Below are positions 33,136-42,063 of a stretch of 64,000 nucleotides of DNA, in pieces. The DNA is from Candidatus Pantoea soli (lineage in GTDB: Bacteria > Pseudomonadota > Gammaproteobacteria > Enterobacterales > Enterobacteriaceae), in assembly GCF_007833795.1 (NCBI RefSeq), contig NZ_CP032703.1, positions 492,857 through 556,856 on the forward strand, given 5' to 3'. A program made the position numbers and the translations under genes. The first letter of the stretch is position 1. The number at the start of each line of letters is the position of its first letter. The notes under the pieces were generated by a model that ran no database searches, was not told where the DNA came from, and saw nothing but the letters and a program-made list of their open reading frames with translations.

Positions 33136-33360
33136 ATGGATACAGGATCTTCACAGTCAATGGATGAAATCAGTCTGGTGATAGGCCGTGCAATATCCAG
33201 TTTGATATCTTCAGGAAAACGCGTGGAAAAAGACAGCTTACTGGAACAGCTGAAACTGTCTGAGACGCGTGCCGTTGATGGTATGAAAACAGTCTATGCC
33301 ACAGCCATCACGCTGATAGCGGAAAGCGATGAGTTTCGTCTCGGCGCGCCGCGCACGTAG
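33136..33360 (+). CDS. AriR/YmgB-like small regulatory protein, copy 2
   Basis: A 74-residue close paralogue of the gene at 1563: GSSQSMDEISLVIGRAISSL, then ISSG, then LLEQLKLSETRAVDGMKTVY differ from copy 1 at few positions. AAGGAGG stands 6 nt before the ATG. The fold and family reasoning are as for copy 1: three helices, AriR/YmgB-like, a possible connector to the Rcs phosphorelay. The C-terminal tail (SDEFRLGAPRT) differs from copy 1. Flanking non-coding sequence is also partly similar only at the ribosome site, so this looks like an old duplication. Confidence 0.7.
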   Translation: MDTGSSQSMDEISLVIGRAISSLISSGKRVEKDSLLEQLKLSETRAVDGMKTVYATAITLIAESDEFRLGAPRT

Positions 33361-33521
33361 CAGAGTGTCCCGCCCGCGAACGCGCGGGTGGAGGATCATC
33401 CGGTGCGCATGCTGTCGCCTGCAGCACCTGTGCGGCTGATGCTGCGGGCCCGGCAAAAGCGGACCAGACACGCCGCGCTCATCAGGGCGGCCGGCAAAGC
33501 GCCAACCTGCTGTTGCCTCAA

Positions 33522-33561
33522 CTGACCTCACACTCTCGGCGACAGCCGCGCGTGAGGTCAG
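33522..33561 (-). terminator. Hairpin after the 473-residue hypothetical gene
   Basis: CTGACCTCAC (33522-33531) and GTGAGGTCAG (33552-33561) form a perfect 10-bp stem with a 20-nt GC-rich loop, just 3' of the minus-strand gene. No T-run follows, so termination is likely but not certain. Confidence 0.5.
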
Positions 33562-33570
33562 CCAGTCTCT

Positions 33571-34992
33571 TTAATTAACGTCTTTGAGATACCCGGCAGG
33601 TGCATAGCGTCGCGAACCGGTATGGCTTTCGCTGTGTGGCGTATCCATACTGTCGATAAGTTTGGCCAGCTGATAGGTTTTCACAGATTCATGTTGTTTC
33701 AGCTGCTGTGAAAACTGCGCCGACAGATTCCCTTTATCGTCCTGCGTGACCGTTGTCGAGGTGCGCTCCTCATCATGTATCTGATGATACTGATAATTCT
33801 GCGATGACTTCTGTTCCGTCAGCGCCAGCGGCTGTCCGGGGCTCAGCGCCGTGTGGAAGCTGGCATTGAAGGTAAACACGCCGTCCTGGGTCAGGGTCTG
33901 TTGGTCACCGTTCTGCTGCTGACTGCTTTGCTGTGCCAGCGTCAGCCCAAACGTATCCTCTTCTTCGGGTTTCATCGGATTGCTGGCACGCGCCGTCTGC
34001 TGGTAAATGGCAGAGAAATCGGCCAGGCCGCTGATCGCGCCCGCTTTAGCGGCATTCGCGCCCACGGTGATCGCCTGCGGCGCTTCTGGCTTCTGACCGG
34101 TAGCGGCACGGGTACTGTTCAGCTGCGTGAATCCCGCTTTAAACAGGCCCAGCGCAGCGCGATCGTCCTGCCCGCGCTGCGCCGCTTTATCAAACTTATC
34201 GCTCCACTGCGCCAGCGCACTTTGCTGCTGCGCTGCGCTGCCGGTCTGGCTCAGATGACGCATATCCGTGGTGAGCCTGAAGCTGGCATCGGCGTTGTGA
34301 AACGCCAGCCAGCGTGACTGATCGTCGGCATGCAGATTCAGCGACTGCAGCACCGTATCGCCGCTGCGCAGATCGGTTTTCAAATCGATGCTTTTCAGTT
34401 GCTGTGTGTTGAAGGCCAGCAGATCGCCAATGTCTACATGGCCATTTCCGTCATCCAGCCCATCCAGCGTTTTCTGTAATGCGCCAGACAACTGGCTGAT
34501 GGCCTGTGCCTCATCATCACTCAGCTTACCCTGCGCGGTTTTCAGTTCGATCTCCACGCCCTTGCTCTGCCGCGTCATCTGCAGGCTCACGCTCACCCCG
34601 CTTTGCGTGGTGATATCCAGCGCAATCGCGCTGCGCGTGTCGCTGCTCCCCGCGTCGCTGGCAGGGATTGAGATAACGCTGTCAGCACGCTGGCTGGCCA
34701 GCGTACTCAGCAGCGCGCTGCCTATGCCGTTCATGCCCACGCCTTTGGCATGCAGTGCGTCCAGCGCCTGTGACTGCAGCGCAGCGTTGACCTGGCTGCC
34801 GGCGGCGTGACGCACTGGCGTAATGTTGTAGATGGCAGCAATGGCCTCGGTTGATTCACTGAACGTTACCTTGCTGGAGGCTTCGGCGGTCAGATTATTT
34901 TGCGCTGCGCGATTTATTGCCGGACTGTTGACCACGCGCCCGCTGGCGCTGAGGTTCAGCTCCCTGTTTTGTAACCCAATACCCTTTATCAT
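33571..34992 (-). CDS. Large hypothetical protein with a dockerin/EF-hand-like motif
   Basis: A 473-residue hydrophilic protein (from ATG 34992, GGAGATAG before it). It has no signal peptide or membrane helix, is rich in Ser/Gln/Ala/Thr and looks largely helical or flexible, like secreted or surface proteins of unusual export routes. Around residue 190 it reads LDDGNGHVDIGDLLAF, which resembles a calcium-binding dockerin or EF-hand loop (D-x-N-G-x-x-D). Gln-rich tracts (SSQQQNGDQQ) occur near the C-terminus, and the end is TGSRRYAPAGYLKDVN. I do not recognise a family; related genes may exist in Pantoea. No operon partner is present. Confidence 0.65.
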   Translation of the reverse strand: MIKGIGLQNRELNLSASGRVVNSPAINRAAQNNLTAEASSKVTFSESTEAIAAIYNITPVRHAAGSQVNAALQSQALDALHAKGVGMNGIGSALLSTLASQRADSVISIPASDAGSSDTRSAIALDITTQSGVSVSLQMTRQSKGVEIELKTAQGKLSDDEAQAISQLSGALQKTLDGLDDGNGHVDIGDLLAFNTQQLKSIDLKTDLRSGDTVLQSLNLHADDQSRWLAFHNADASFRLTTDMRHLSQTGSAAQQQSALAQWSDKFDKAAQRGQDDRAALGLFKAGFTQLNSTRAATGQKPEAPQAITVGANAAKAGAISGLADFSAIYQQTARASNPMKPEEEDTFGLTLAQQSSQQQNGDQQTLTQDGVFTFNASFHTALSPGQPLALTEQKSSQNYQYHQIHDEERTSTTVTQDDKGNLSAQFSQQLKQHESVKTYQLAKLIDSMDTPHSESHTGSRRYAPAGYLKDVN

Positions 34993-35154
34993 CCTGACTA
35001 TCTCCACCTGGATTATCACCCGTGTTATCGGTCTTCTTAACGAAACCTTTACACTCCCGGAAGCGAGCTGCGCCCATAATGAGACGCAGCTTCGCTTCAG
35101 AGGTCATTAACGCGTTACCTGTCGCTGAGGCCCGCGCCCTGGGCGTCTCTGCTG

Positions 35155-35925
35155 TTACGCCGGTAGCGCAATTCCGGAAAGCTCAGCGCAGATATGCAGC
35201 AGGCGATCCTGCAGGGCAACATCATGGGCCTGTGGATTCGCGGTCATGCGCTTCAGGTGGTAGAAATATTTCCCTGTCACCCTGGCCTGCGGATCATCAC
35301 TGGCGGCCAGCCAGGCCTGGGTCAGATGCGCCTGGTCCATATCGTCGGGCGCACCCGGACCGCCCATGTTGGTGGGCACCCAGCCGGGCTCCAGGGCGTT
35401 GACATGCACGTCCCGCCAGCGACGCGCCACGGCAAAAGCCAGCATTGCGTCGTGCAGTTTGCTTTCAGCGTAGGCATCAGCGCCGTTCCAGCGCCGCTTG
35501 CGCCAGAGAATATCGTCCAGACTGGCCCCGACATGATGATGCATACCGGAACTCAGATAGACGAGGCGCTGCGGACGCGCGATCAATGCGGTGAGCAGAT
35601 AAGCCGAGAGCGTGTTGATTGCGAATACATGCGGCAGCCCGTCGCGGGTCACACGGCTGGCTTCACGATAGCCCACGGCAGCGTTATGGATCACGGCATC
35701 GAAGTGCCCCAGATCGTTAACGCGTGATGCGGTTTCCTTCGCCCCCGCAATCGTTTCGAGGTCGCCGACGACGACCGCTTCGGCCTGGGGCAAAGCGCGC
35801 CGGGCATCCTCCGCACGGCTGCGATTACGCGCGTGCAGCACAACGTCATGCCCCTGCTGAACCAGCAGTTCGGCAGCCATCAGGCCGAGGCCGGTGGACG
35901 AGCCGGAAATAAAAATACGCGACAT
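35155..35925 (-). CDS. Short-chain dehydrogenase/reductase
   Basis: A 256-residue SDR. The cofactor motif is ISGSSTGLGLMAAE (TGxxxGxG type) at about residue 6-19, the NAG-like region reads AVIHNAAVGYRE, and a Tyr-x-x-x-Lys-like centre is seen as AYAESKLHDAMLAFA, preceded by a serine (VYLSSGMHH). It is translated from 35925 with GGAGAAG upstream. It is the last gene of the amidohydrolase/MFS/SDR unit, 54 bp after the transporter, so it may oxidise or reduce an intermediate of that pathway. NAD versus NADP preference is not evident. Confidence 0.85.
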   Translation of the reverse strand: MSRIFISGSSTGLGLMAAELLVQQGHDVVLHARNRSRAEDARRALPQAEAVVVGDLETIAGAKETASRVNDLGHFDAVIHNAAVGYREASRVTRDGLPHVFAINTLSAYLLTALIARPQRLVYLSSGMHHHVGASLDDILWRKRRWNGADAYAESKLHDAMLAFAVARRWRDVHVNALEPGWVPTNMGGPGAPDDMDQAHLTQAWLAASDDPQARVTGKYFYHLKRMTANPQAHDVALQDRLLHICAELSGIALPA

Positions 35926-35979
35926 AGCACTTCTCCAGAGTTGTGCGCCGCCAGACACGGCTGACGGCATGTGTGATAG

Positions 35980-37179
35980 TCAGGATTGGGCGCGGCGGGA
36001 GACGCTCGCGAGCAGCGCCCCCAGCAGTGCACAGACCGCGCCAGAAAGATACACCGCGGCATAACTGTAATGGCCGGCGATAAACCCCGCTGCCGGGCCA
36101 GCAAGGCCATAGGCGATATCGAGAAAAGCCACGAAAGCCCCCATTGCACTGCCGCGATTGGCCGGCGGCACCCGCCGCAGTGCTTCAACACCCAGCGCCG
36201 GGAACACCAGCGCACAGCCCAGGCCGGTCACCAGCGCGCCGGCAAGCGCCGTCCATTCATTTGTGCCCAGCCACAACATTGCCTGGCCCAGGGCTTCCAC
36301 CGTCAGCGACCAGATTGCCACGCGGTAGCCGCCCATCCGATCGGGTAGATGGCCGAAGAGAAGGCGAACGACAATAAAACCGAGTCCAAAGGCTGTCATG
36401 ACCAGGCCGGCGTTCTGCCAGTGATGTGCCGCAAAATAGAGTGAGGCGAAGGCGGTGAGGCCGGATAAGCCGACACCCTGCAGCATCAGCCCCAGCCCTT
36501 CGCGCCAGATGCGCCCGACCACCCGATAAAAGGGCAGCCGCACGCCGCCCGGCGACACATAAGCAGTCGCGCCCAGCGCGATCAGCGCAGCCAGAACCGG
36601 TGCAGCGATACAGGCCATCATGGCCACCGCAAGGCTGTAATGCTGATATAGCGCCATGCCAACCGGTGCGCCAATTGACAGCGCGGCGAACATGGCAATG
36701 CCGGTCCATGACATCGACATGCCGGCCCGCTGCGCGCCAACCGAAGCAATCGACCAGGACACGCAGCCTGTGACAAACTGGCTTTCGCCAAAGCCCGCCA
36801 TCAGACGACCGGCAATCACGATGCCGAGACTGACGCCGGGCGACAGATCTGACGCCGAAGCGGCCAGATACAACCCACCCGCCAGCGCCGACAGCACGGC
36901 ACCCTGCAGGGCAGAACGTTTGCCGCCCTGCTGGTCAGTTACCCGTCCGGCATAGCCACGGGTGAGTACGGTGGCCAGAAACTGAATGCCGATCACCAGG
37001 CCCACCACGAAGTTACTGAAGCCGAGGTGACCATGGATGAATAACGGAATCACCGGCAAGGGCAGGCCAACGGCCAGATAGCCAAAGAACAGTGCGGCGA
37101 TAACGCCCGATGCCGGGCGCGGAAGCAGCGCGGGCGGGGTGTTTTCCTGCGCGATCCGCTTTATAGCGAGGGCTGGCAT
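35980..37179 (-). CDS. MFS transporter, YhhS/YfcJ-like
   Basis: A 399-residue MFS protein with about twelve membrane helices. The first reads FFGYLAVGLPLPVIPLFIHG, and motif A appears as GYAGRVTDQQGGKRSALQ. These features fit the YhhS/YfcJ branch (arabinose-type exporters). It lies between the amidohydrolase and SDR genes on the same strand (66 and 54 bp gaps) and should import or export their substrate or product. A GC-rich hairpin just upstream may tune its expression relative to the amidohydrolase. Confidence 0.85.
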   Translation of the reverse strand: MPALAIKRIAQENTPPALLPRPASGVIAALFFGYLAVGLPLPVIPLFIHGHLGFSNFVVGLVIGIQFLATVLTRGYAGRVTDQQGGKRSALQGAVLSALAGGLYLAASASDLSPGVSLGIVIAGRLMAGFGESQFVTGCVSWSIASVGAQRAGMSMSWTGIAMFAALSIGAPVGMALYQHYSLAVAMMACIAAPVLAALIALGATAYVSPGGVRLPFYRVVGRIWREGLGLMLQGVGLSGLTAFASLYFAAHHWQNAGLVMTAFGLGFIVVRLLFGHLPDRMGGYRVAIWSLTVEALGQAMLWLGTNEWTALAGALVTGLGCALVFPALGVEALRRVPPANRGSAMGAFVAFLDIAYGLAGPAAGFIAGHYSYAAVYLSGAVCALLGALLASVSRRAQS

Positions 37180-37216
37180 GGAAATCTCCTGTGCGAGAAA
37201 GGCGTAAAAGAGTGAT

Positions 37217-37238
37217 ACGGCCCGCTGCGACGGGCCGT
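37217..37238 (-). promoter_or_regulatory. Intercistronic hairpin between amidohydrolase and MFS genes
   Basis: ACGGCCCG (37217-37224) and CGGGCCGT (37231-37238) make a perfect 8-bp stem with a 6-nt loop. A TCTTTT follows only after several bases on the transcribed strand, so it may be a partial terminator or an mRNA-stabilising element. Confidence 0.6.
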
Positions 37239-37245
37239 GCTGTCA

Positions 37246-38568
37246 TCAGGCTGCGGTGAAGCGATCAGCGTGCCAGCCACTGGCTTTGATCAGGTAATCA
37301 CGGGACGCGGTGATATCCGCATTCAGTGCGGTGAGATCCACACCTATCAGCTGGCCCGCGCGCTTACGCAACTGGCCCGCCACCATCACCGTGTCTACGT
37401 CGGCGCGTTCAATCGCCTGCACCACCGTTCCGGTTACGTTCGTGACCGGGAAGACGGCGACGCTGCTGGTGCGTACCATAATGATGTCAGCCTGCTTGCC
37501 TGGCGTAAGGGTGCCAATCTGCTCCTCCAGTCCGGCGGCACGTGCGCCATTGACGGTTGCCGCTTTCAGCACCGCCGCGACCGTTACAGGTGCTGGCGCA
37601 TGCACTTCGCCCCGGAAGCGCCGGTAGCGCATTGCTGAGCGCTGCTGGCCAAACAGCGCGTGCATTTCGCCGAACATATCGCTGCCAAACGCGGTATCCA
37701 GATCAATGCCCAGCGCCGGCGTCAGGCCATGATCAACGGCCTGCTGATAAGCGAAGCTCTCGTCGTCGAAGCCAAACAACGCATCTGAACGCGGATTAAC
37801 GGTGACGTTAACGCCGGCTTCCGCCAGCAGCTGCCATGTCTCCTGCGGCACCCGGGAACAGTGGTTAAAGATGTTGTGCGTGCCCAGCACGCCTGGTTTG
37901 GCAAATTCCGGGCCGAGTTTTGCCAGATCGCCGATGAATTCCGTCAGAATCCGCATATCGAGATCGCGCGCCACCTGCCACCAGTCCAGATTCAGCTGAC
38001 CAAACAGCCCTACGCGCACCAGGCTTTCCGCCGTATTCCAGCGTTGCGCCAGCCGTGGCAGATCGCCCGGCAGATGCGCGACTGACGCTTGCTTGTCCAT
38101 CGCCGCCCCCACCATGTGTAATGCGCGAATGCCGCTCTCCTGCAGGGCATCCAGCGCGGCATCGGTGTGTGCCGGGCTGCGCGCGTTGTGGCAGGCATCA
38201 ATAACGGTAGTAATGCCCGCATCCAGCGAGGCGGCCGCGGTCAGTCTGGTGCTCAGATACATGTCCAGCGGCCGGTAGTGGGCACCCAGTTTTTCGGCGA
38301 CAACATCAATGTAAGCAAACAGGTCGTCCACATCAGGCATCATGCGACGCATCACACCCAGCCACATGTGGTGATGAGCATCAATCAGGCCAGGCATCAC
38401 AATATGGCCTGAAGCGTCGATCACCTCAGCGTCATCCGCCTGCAGAGCCGGGCCCACCGCCGCGATCCGATCGTCCTCGACCAGCACATCGCCGACGTCA
38501 AGGTTGGGAACATTGGCATCCAGCGTCAGGATGATGCCGCCTTTGAAAAGAGTGCGCTTCGTTGTCAT
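37246..38568 (-). CDS. Amidohydrolase (cytosine deaminase/TRZ-ATZ type)
   Basis: A 440-residue metal-dependent hydrolase. The metal motif is PGLIDAHHHMWLGV (H-x-H near residue 65), with later candidates in GTHNIFNHCSRV and the acid NPRSDALFGF. The C-terminal beta-sandwich portion reads GTLTPGKQADIIMV, as in TRZ/ATZ and related deaminases. It starts at 38568 with AGAGGAA upstream; the ATG at 38724 would add an unrelated leader. It heads a three-gene unit with the MFS and SDR genes and is divergent from a LysR gene. It probably deaminates or dechlorinates a ring or guanidine-like compound; the substrate is unknown. Confidence 0.85.
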   Translation of the reverse strand: MTTKRTLFKGGIILTLDANVPNLDVGDVLVEDDRIAAVGPALQADDAEVIDASGHIVMPGLIDAHHHMWLGVMRRMMPDVDDLFAYIDVVAEKLGAHYRPLDMYLSTRLTAAASLDAGITTVIDACHNARSPAHTDAALDALQESGIRALHMVGAAMDKQASVAHLPGDLPRLAQRWNTAESLVRVGLFGQLNLDWWQVARDLDMRILTEFIGDLAKLGPEFAKPGVLGTHNIFNHCSRVPQETWQLLAEAGVNVTVNPRSDALFGFDDESFAYQQAVDHGLTPALGIDLDTAFGSDMFGEMHALFGQQRSAMRYRRFRGEVHAPAPVTVAAVLKAATVNGARAAGLEEQIGTLTPGKQADIIMVRTSSVAVFPVTNVTGTVVQAIERADVDTVMVAGQLRKRAGQLIGVDLTALNADITASRDYLIKASGWHADRFTAA

Positions 38569-38674
38569 GTCGTATTCCTCTGAATAAAGGGATGATGTTC
38601 GTTGCGGCGTTAACCGACCCGTGACCGGAAAAACGGCGGGTCGCAACGACATGGCCGACACAATAGGTTGCGCA

Positions 38675-38730
38675 CCATCTTTGATAAAGGTAGTTTCATT
38701 CAAATTATATTTGCTAAAAATCAAAGATGG
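38675..38730. promoter_or_regulatory. Inverted repeats between amidohydrolase and LysR genes
   Basis: CCATCTTTGAT (38675-38685) and ATCAAAGATGG (38720-38730) are perfect 11-bp arms separated by 34 nt, and the interval contains a second palindrome CAAATTATATTTG (38701-38713). This is the expected place for LysR recognition and activation sites. Confidence 0.7.
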
Positions 38731-38736
38731 GTACCT

Positions 38737-39651
38737 ATGAGTTTTGACGGAAGACTTCTCTCCGGGTTAAGCGTGCTGGCCGCTGTTGTCGAGGCTGGCA
38801 GTTTCAGCCGCGCGGGCGAAGTGCTGGGACTTTCTGCCTCCGGCGTCAGCCGATCAATTGATCGGCTGGAAGAGCGGCTCGGTGTACGGCTGCTGAACCG
38901 CACCACGCGCACCCTGAACCTGACCAGCGAAGGCAGGGCTTTATATGAGCGCGCCGCACCGCATCTGGAAGGCATTGAGGTGGCAGCAAGCTATGTTTCG
39001 GGTGCGGCCGTGGCGGTGCGGGGTACCTTGCGCGTTAGCGTCAATCCCATCTTTGCTCGCTATGTCCTGGCACCAAACCTGCCGCTGTTACGCCAGCGTC
39101 ATCCGGAACTGACGCTAACGGTGGTGCAGCAACCGGACGTCGGCGATCTGGTCACAGAGGGGATTGATGTTGCGGTGCGCTTCGGACCACAACCGCCCTC
39201 CACCATCACATCCAGGCTGCTGCTGAATACGCGCGTGCTGACAGTGGCCGCGCCAGCGTATCTGGCACAGCACGGAAGGCCGCAGCATCCTGAAGACCTG
39301 ACCGGACATGAATGTATTCAGTACATTGATCCACGCAGCGGTAAACCGTTCAGCTGGGAGTTCCGGCGCGATCGGGAATGGCTGACAGTGGAGACCCAGG
39401 GACATCTGATCACAACCGATGTCGACCTTATGGTGCAGGCATGTGTGAGCGGCGCCGGGATTGCGCAGGTGTTGTCGCTGAACGTCGCGCAACTGATCGC
39501 GGACGGACAGCTGACCGAACTGTTTCCGCAATGGCCGGGTGAAACCTATCCGCTTTACATTACCCGCCCGTCACGCCGTCTGGCCCCCGCCGCCGTGGAG
39601 GCTTTTCTGGCGTTTTGCACAGAAATTTGTGCCGGTCTGGAAGCAACCTGA
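38737..39651 (+). CDS. LysR-family regulator, CrgA-like
   Basis: A 304-residue LysR protein. The helix-turn-helix spans about residues 8-65 (LSVLAAVVEAGSFSRAGEVL, GLSASGVSRSIDRLEERLG) and is followed by the TRTLNLTSEG marker of the CrgA-like subgroup. The effector domain has VDVAVRFGPQPPSTITSRLL and VQACVSGAGIAQVL. It is divergent from the amidohydrolase unit and almost certainly controls it. Its start at 38737 overlaps the downstream edge of the inverted repeat, supporting autoregulation. Confidence 0.9.
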   Translation: MSFDGRLLSGLSVLAAVVEAGSFSRAGEVLGLSASGVSRSIDRLEERLGVRLLNRTTRTLNLTSEGRALYERAAPHLEGIEVAASYVSGAAVAVRGTLRVSVNPIFARYVLAPNLPLLRQRHPELTLTVVQQPDVGDLVTEGIDVAVRFGPQPPSTITSRLLLNTRVLTVAAPAYLAQHGRPQHPEDLTGHECIQYIDPRSGKPFSWEFRRDREWLTVETQGHLITTDVDLMVQACVSGAGIAQVLSLNVAQLIADGQLTELFPQWPGETYPLYITRPSRRLAPAAVEAFLAFCTEICAGLEAT

Positions 39652-39734
39652 TTCTGCAGCCAGACTGAAGGCAGACACACCGCCCCGGTTGCAGTTAGCA
39701 AGCCGGCGCTATGCTCAGTGATAAGGACACCGGT

Positions 39735-40226
39735 ATGACCCCTTTTTATCAACTCTCTGCCACCCGCTTACGTGGTCAGCCCGGCTCTATGGCCGATTAC
39801 GCGGGCAAGGTGGTGCTGGTGGTTAACACCGCCAGCCACTGCGGCTTTACCCCGCAGTATGCCGGCCTGGAAAAGCTGTATAAGAAGTATGCGGATCAGG
39901 GCCTGGTGGTGCTGGGTTTTCCCTGTAATCAGTTTGGTAAACAGGAGCCCGGCGACGCCGACGCTATCGCGCAGACCTGCTATATCAACTATGGCGTCAG
40001 TTTTCCGATGTTTGAAAAAGTGGCGGTCAACGGGCCTGCCACGCATCCGCTGTTTCGTTATCTGAAAACAGCCCTGCCTGGCCTGCCGGGCGGCTGGATT
40101 AAGTGGAACTTCACCAAGTTCCTGATCGGCCGGGACGGCACTCCCCTGCGGCGATTTGCCCCGATTACCACACCAGAAAAGATGGAGGCAGCCATTCGCA
40201 CAGCGCTGGAAAGCAAAACGGTTTAG
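39735..40226 (+). CDS. Glutathione peroxidase (Cys type)
   Basis: A 163-residue GPx-family protein. The peroxidatic cysteine lies in NTASHCGFTPQYAGLEKLY, the Gln/Trp partners in VLGFPCNQFG and WIKWNFTKFLI, making the usual Cys-Gln-Trp-Asn tetrad. An AAGGACACC ribosome site precedes the ATG at 39735. It is a monomeric cytoplasmic peroxidase, probably thioredoxin- or glutathione-dependent. It follows the LysR gene by 83 bp on the same strand but shows no obvious functional link to it. E. coli BtuE is a likely counterpart. Confidence 0.92.
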   Translation: MTPFYQLSATRLRGQPGSMADYAGKVVLVVNTASHCGFTPQYAGLEKLYKKYADQGLVVLGFPCNQFGKQEPGDADAIAQTCYINYGVSFPMFEKVAVNGPATHPLFRYLKTALPGLPGGWIKWNFTKFLIGRDGTPLRRFAPITTPEKMEAAIRTALESKTV

Positions 40227-40470
40227 CGGTTGGATTAGGGGCGCTGAGCAGATTCAACAGCCAGCGTGTTGACAGAGAGAGGCGGCGCGCTAGTTACCCG
40301 CAGAACCTGAGAAAGCGTTTCAGTGGCTCAAGAACAATAGATAACCTGCATATTTCGTATCGCCGCCTCTTTTATAGCGCCATGGATAATATGCCATTGT
40401 AAAAAAGTGGTTTTGAGATGAGTGGGAGACAGAGCATCATCTCCCGCTTTAACCGGAGAAATTACCTGAG

Positions 40471-40494
40471 GAGTGATCCATAAATGGATCACTC
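40471..40494. repeat. Perfect 10-bp inverted repeat, TAAA loop
   Basis: GAGTGATCCA and TGGATCACTC are exact complements around TAAA, with no T-tract on either side beyond CTCTGAC. Confidence 0.75.
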
Positions 40495-40615
40495 TCTGAC
40501 ATAAATGCGATTGGCTTTTGAGCCGCTTCACCTGCAGGAATAAAATGTCTTTCATTTAGCTGTATGCATTCACATTTGCTACGTGCCAGAAGCAGAATAA
40601 AAGGTGAGAGAACCT

Positions 40616-40643
40616 CCTGCTCTGCTATCCGCTGCAGAGCAGG
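40616..40643. repeat. 10-bp inverted repeat
   Basis: CCTGCTCTGC (40616-40625) and GCAGAGCAGG (40634-40643) form a strong stem with an 8-nt loop, 90 bp downstream of the HAAAP transporter stop codon. It could be a terminator for that gene (minus strand) but lacks a T-run. Confidence 0.65.
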
Positions 40644-40732
40644 CTCCGGTCATGGTATCTTAATGTTTTGCTTCGCTGGGAACTATTACACAGGCGCAGA
40701 ACGAAAGTCATGAATCGTTCGCTGTGAATTAT

Positions 40733-42019
40733 TTATATAACATGCCTGATAATATTTATTATACCCGCAAACAGTGCACATACTCCGGTAAGGATAACAA
40801 ACCCATTGATAAACCCACCGCGAAGATGACGTAGCCTCGCAACCCGGTAAAAGGCATACTGAGGCAGAAAGAAAACAATGAACACGCTGACTGGCACCAT
40901 AAAATATTTAATAATATTAATTACATCCATGTTGGCAATTGTAGGTATTATTGTAATGATAAAAACTATCGCGACAGAGACCAGTCGCATCCCTATTCCG
41001 TTCGAAAACAGTTCGTTGCACCTGAAGTTGTTGATAGCCATTCCGATCAGGCTTTCGCGTGTCGCAATAAAAGTGCCCAGAAAAGCTTTCATAGCCGCAA
41101 AAAATATGATGATTTGAGAACTGATAGCAAGCCAGGGAGCATCAAATTTCCTTGCCAGAATTGACAGAGATGTCAGGTTCTCAACTCGCGCCTCTTTAAT
41201 TTCAGCCGGCGTCAAAGAAAAGATACACCCAAGTGAAAAGAATACCACTGTTGCAATAATGACGATTAACGAAATTATAAGGATCTGATCTATCTTTTTA
41301 AAAGCCTGTTCGCCATGCGACTGTTTATAATGCGCCACAAGGCTGGAAACGATAGGGGTAAAACTGAACGCAAAAATCAATACCGGCAAATTATTGAATG
41401 TCGATTTTGCAATAGCTAAAACATTCGTTGTGTTCTCCTCCGCGGTAAGAAAAGAGGTATTCCAGTGCGGTATTGACATAAACCCAAAAAAAAGCAGAGA
41501 CAGGATAAAAGGAAAAACGATCACGCCAACTATTTTTAATATACTCTCTGTTTTTCCCAGAGAGATAGCTGACATAAACGTTATTATTCCAAAGACGGTA
41601 ACCCCCCTGTTTAATGGAGGGAACCCCATCTGGGTTTTGAAAAAGTCCAGGAATGTATTGCTCATTGTTATGGCATACACCGCCAGCGAAGGAATCATAA
41701 TGAGAAAATAGGCTACTGTCAGATATTTTACCGCTCTTTTTCCCAGTAGTTCGTGGGTTGTATCGATGAGATTGCTCTTTGATGTTCTCGTTACCGTGCC
41801 TGCAGCTATATAAAGTGAAAGCACCCGATAAGTAAAATAGGTGACCGGGAAAGCAAGTACGATAAGTATAATCATTGACCATAAGCCAGCGCTGCCCAGG
41901 CTTATAGGCCAGAAAAGAGAACCGCTTCCGACTGCGCAGCCATAAATGGCCAGAATCCATAATATATCGGCTTTTATACTGTTCCCTATCATGTTTGGCG
42001 CAAGAGTACTTGAAGACAT
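40733..42019 (-). CDS. HAAAP-family amino acid/proton symporter (SdaC/TdcC-like)
   Basis: A 428-residue transporter with about eleven membrane helices. Its length and landmarks (YGCAVGSGSLFWPISLGSAG near residue 26; FAFSFTPIVSSLVAHYK; AFLGTFIATRESLIG) match the SdaC/TdcC serine/threonine group. It is strikingly AT-rich compared with genes on both sides. It lies 44 bp downstream of the Cys/Met-type lyase and is transcribed with it, so it probably imports the lyase substrate, a hydroxy or sulfur amino acid. The exact substrate is inference. Confidence 0.85.
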   Translation of the reverse strand: MSSSTLAPNMIGNSIKADILWILAIYGCAVGSGSLFWPISLGSAGLWSMIILIVLAFPVTYFTYRVLSLYIAAGTVTRTSKSNLIDTTHELLGKRAVKYLTVAYFLIMIPSLAVYAITMSNTFLDFFKTQMGFPPLNRGVTVFGIITFMSAISLGKTESILKIVGVIVFPFILSLLFFGFMSIPHWNTSFLTAEENTTNVLAIAKSTFNNLPVLIFAFSFTPIVSSLVAHYKQSHGEQAFKKIDQILIISLIVIIATVVFFSLGCIFSLTPAEIKEARVENLTSLSILARKFDAPWLAISSQIIIFFAAMKAFLGTFIATRESLIGMAINNFRCNELFSNGIGMRLVSVAIVFIITIIPTIANMDVINIIKYFMVPVSVFIVFFLPQYAFYRVARLRHLRGGFINGFVILTGVCALFAGIINIIRHVI

Positions 42020-42063
42020 ATTAATCTCCGTTACAAAGGGGGATGTTGTGTTTGTTCGCTTTT

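Larger units (their letters stand above)
40227..40732. other. Palindrome-rich intergenic region
   Basis: This 500-bp gap has no supportable gene but contains three inverted repeats: GGGAGA...TCTCCC (about 40424-40446), the perfect 24-nt palindrome at 40471 and the 10-bp stem at 40616. A fragment GTGCCAGAAGCAG (40583) weakly recalls the dispersed hairpin repeat. Confidence 0.6.

Noticed and set aside
41391..41960. 189-codon minus-strand ORF
   Set aside because: It is an out-of-frame shadow of the HAAAP transporter gene.
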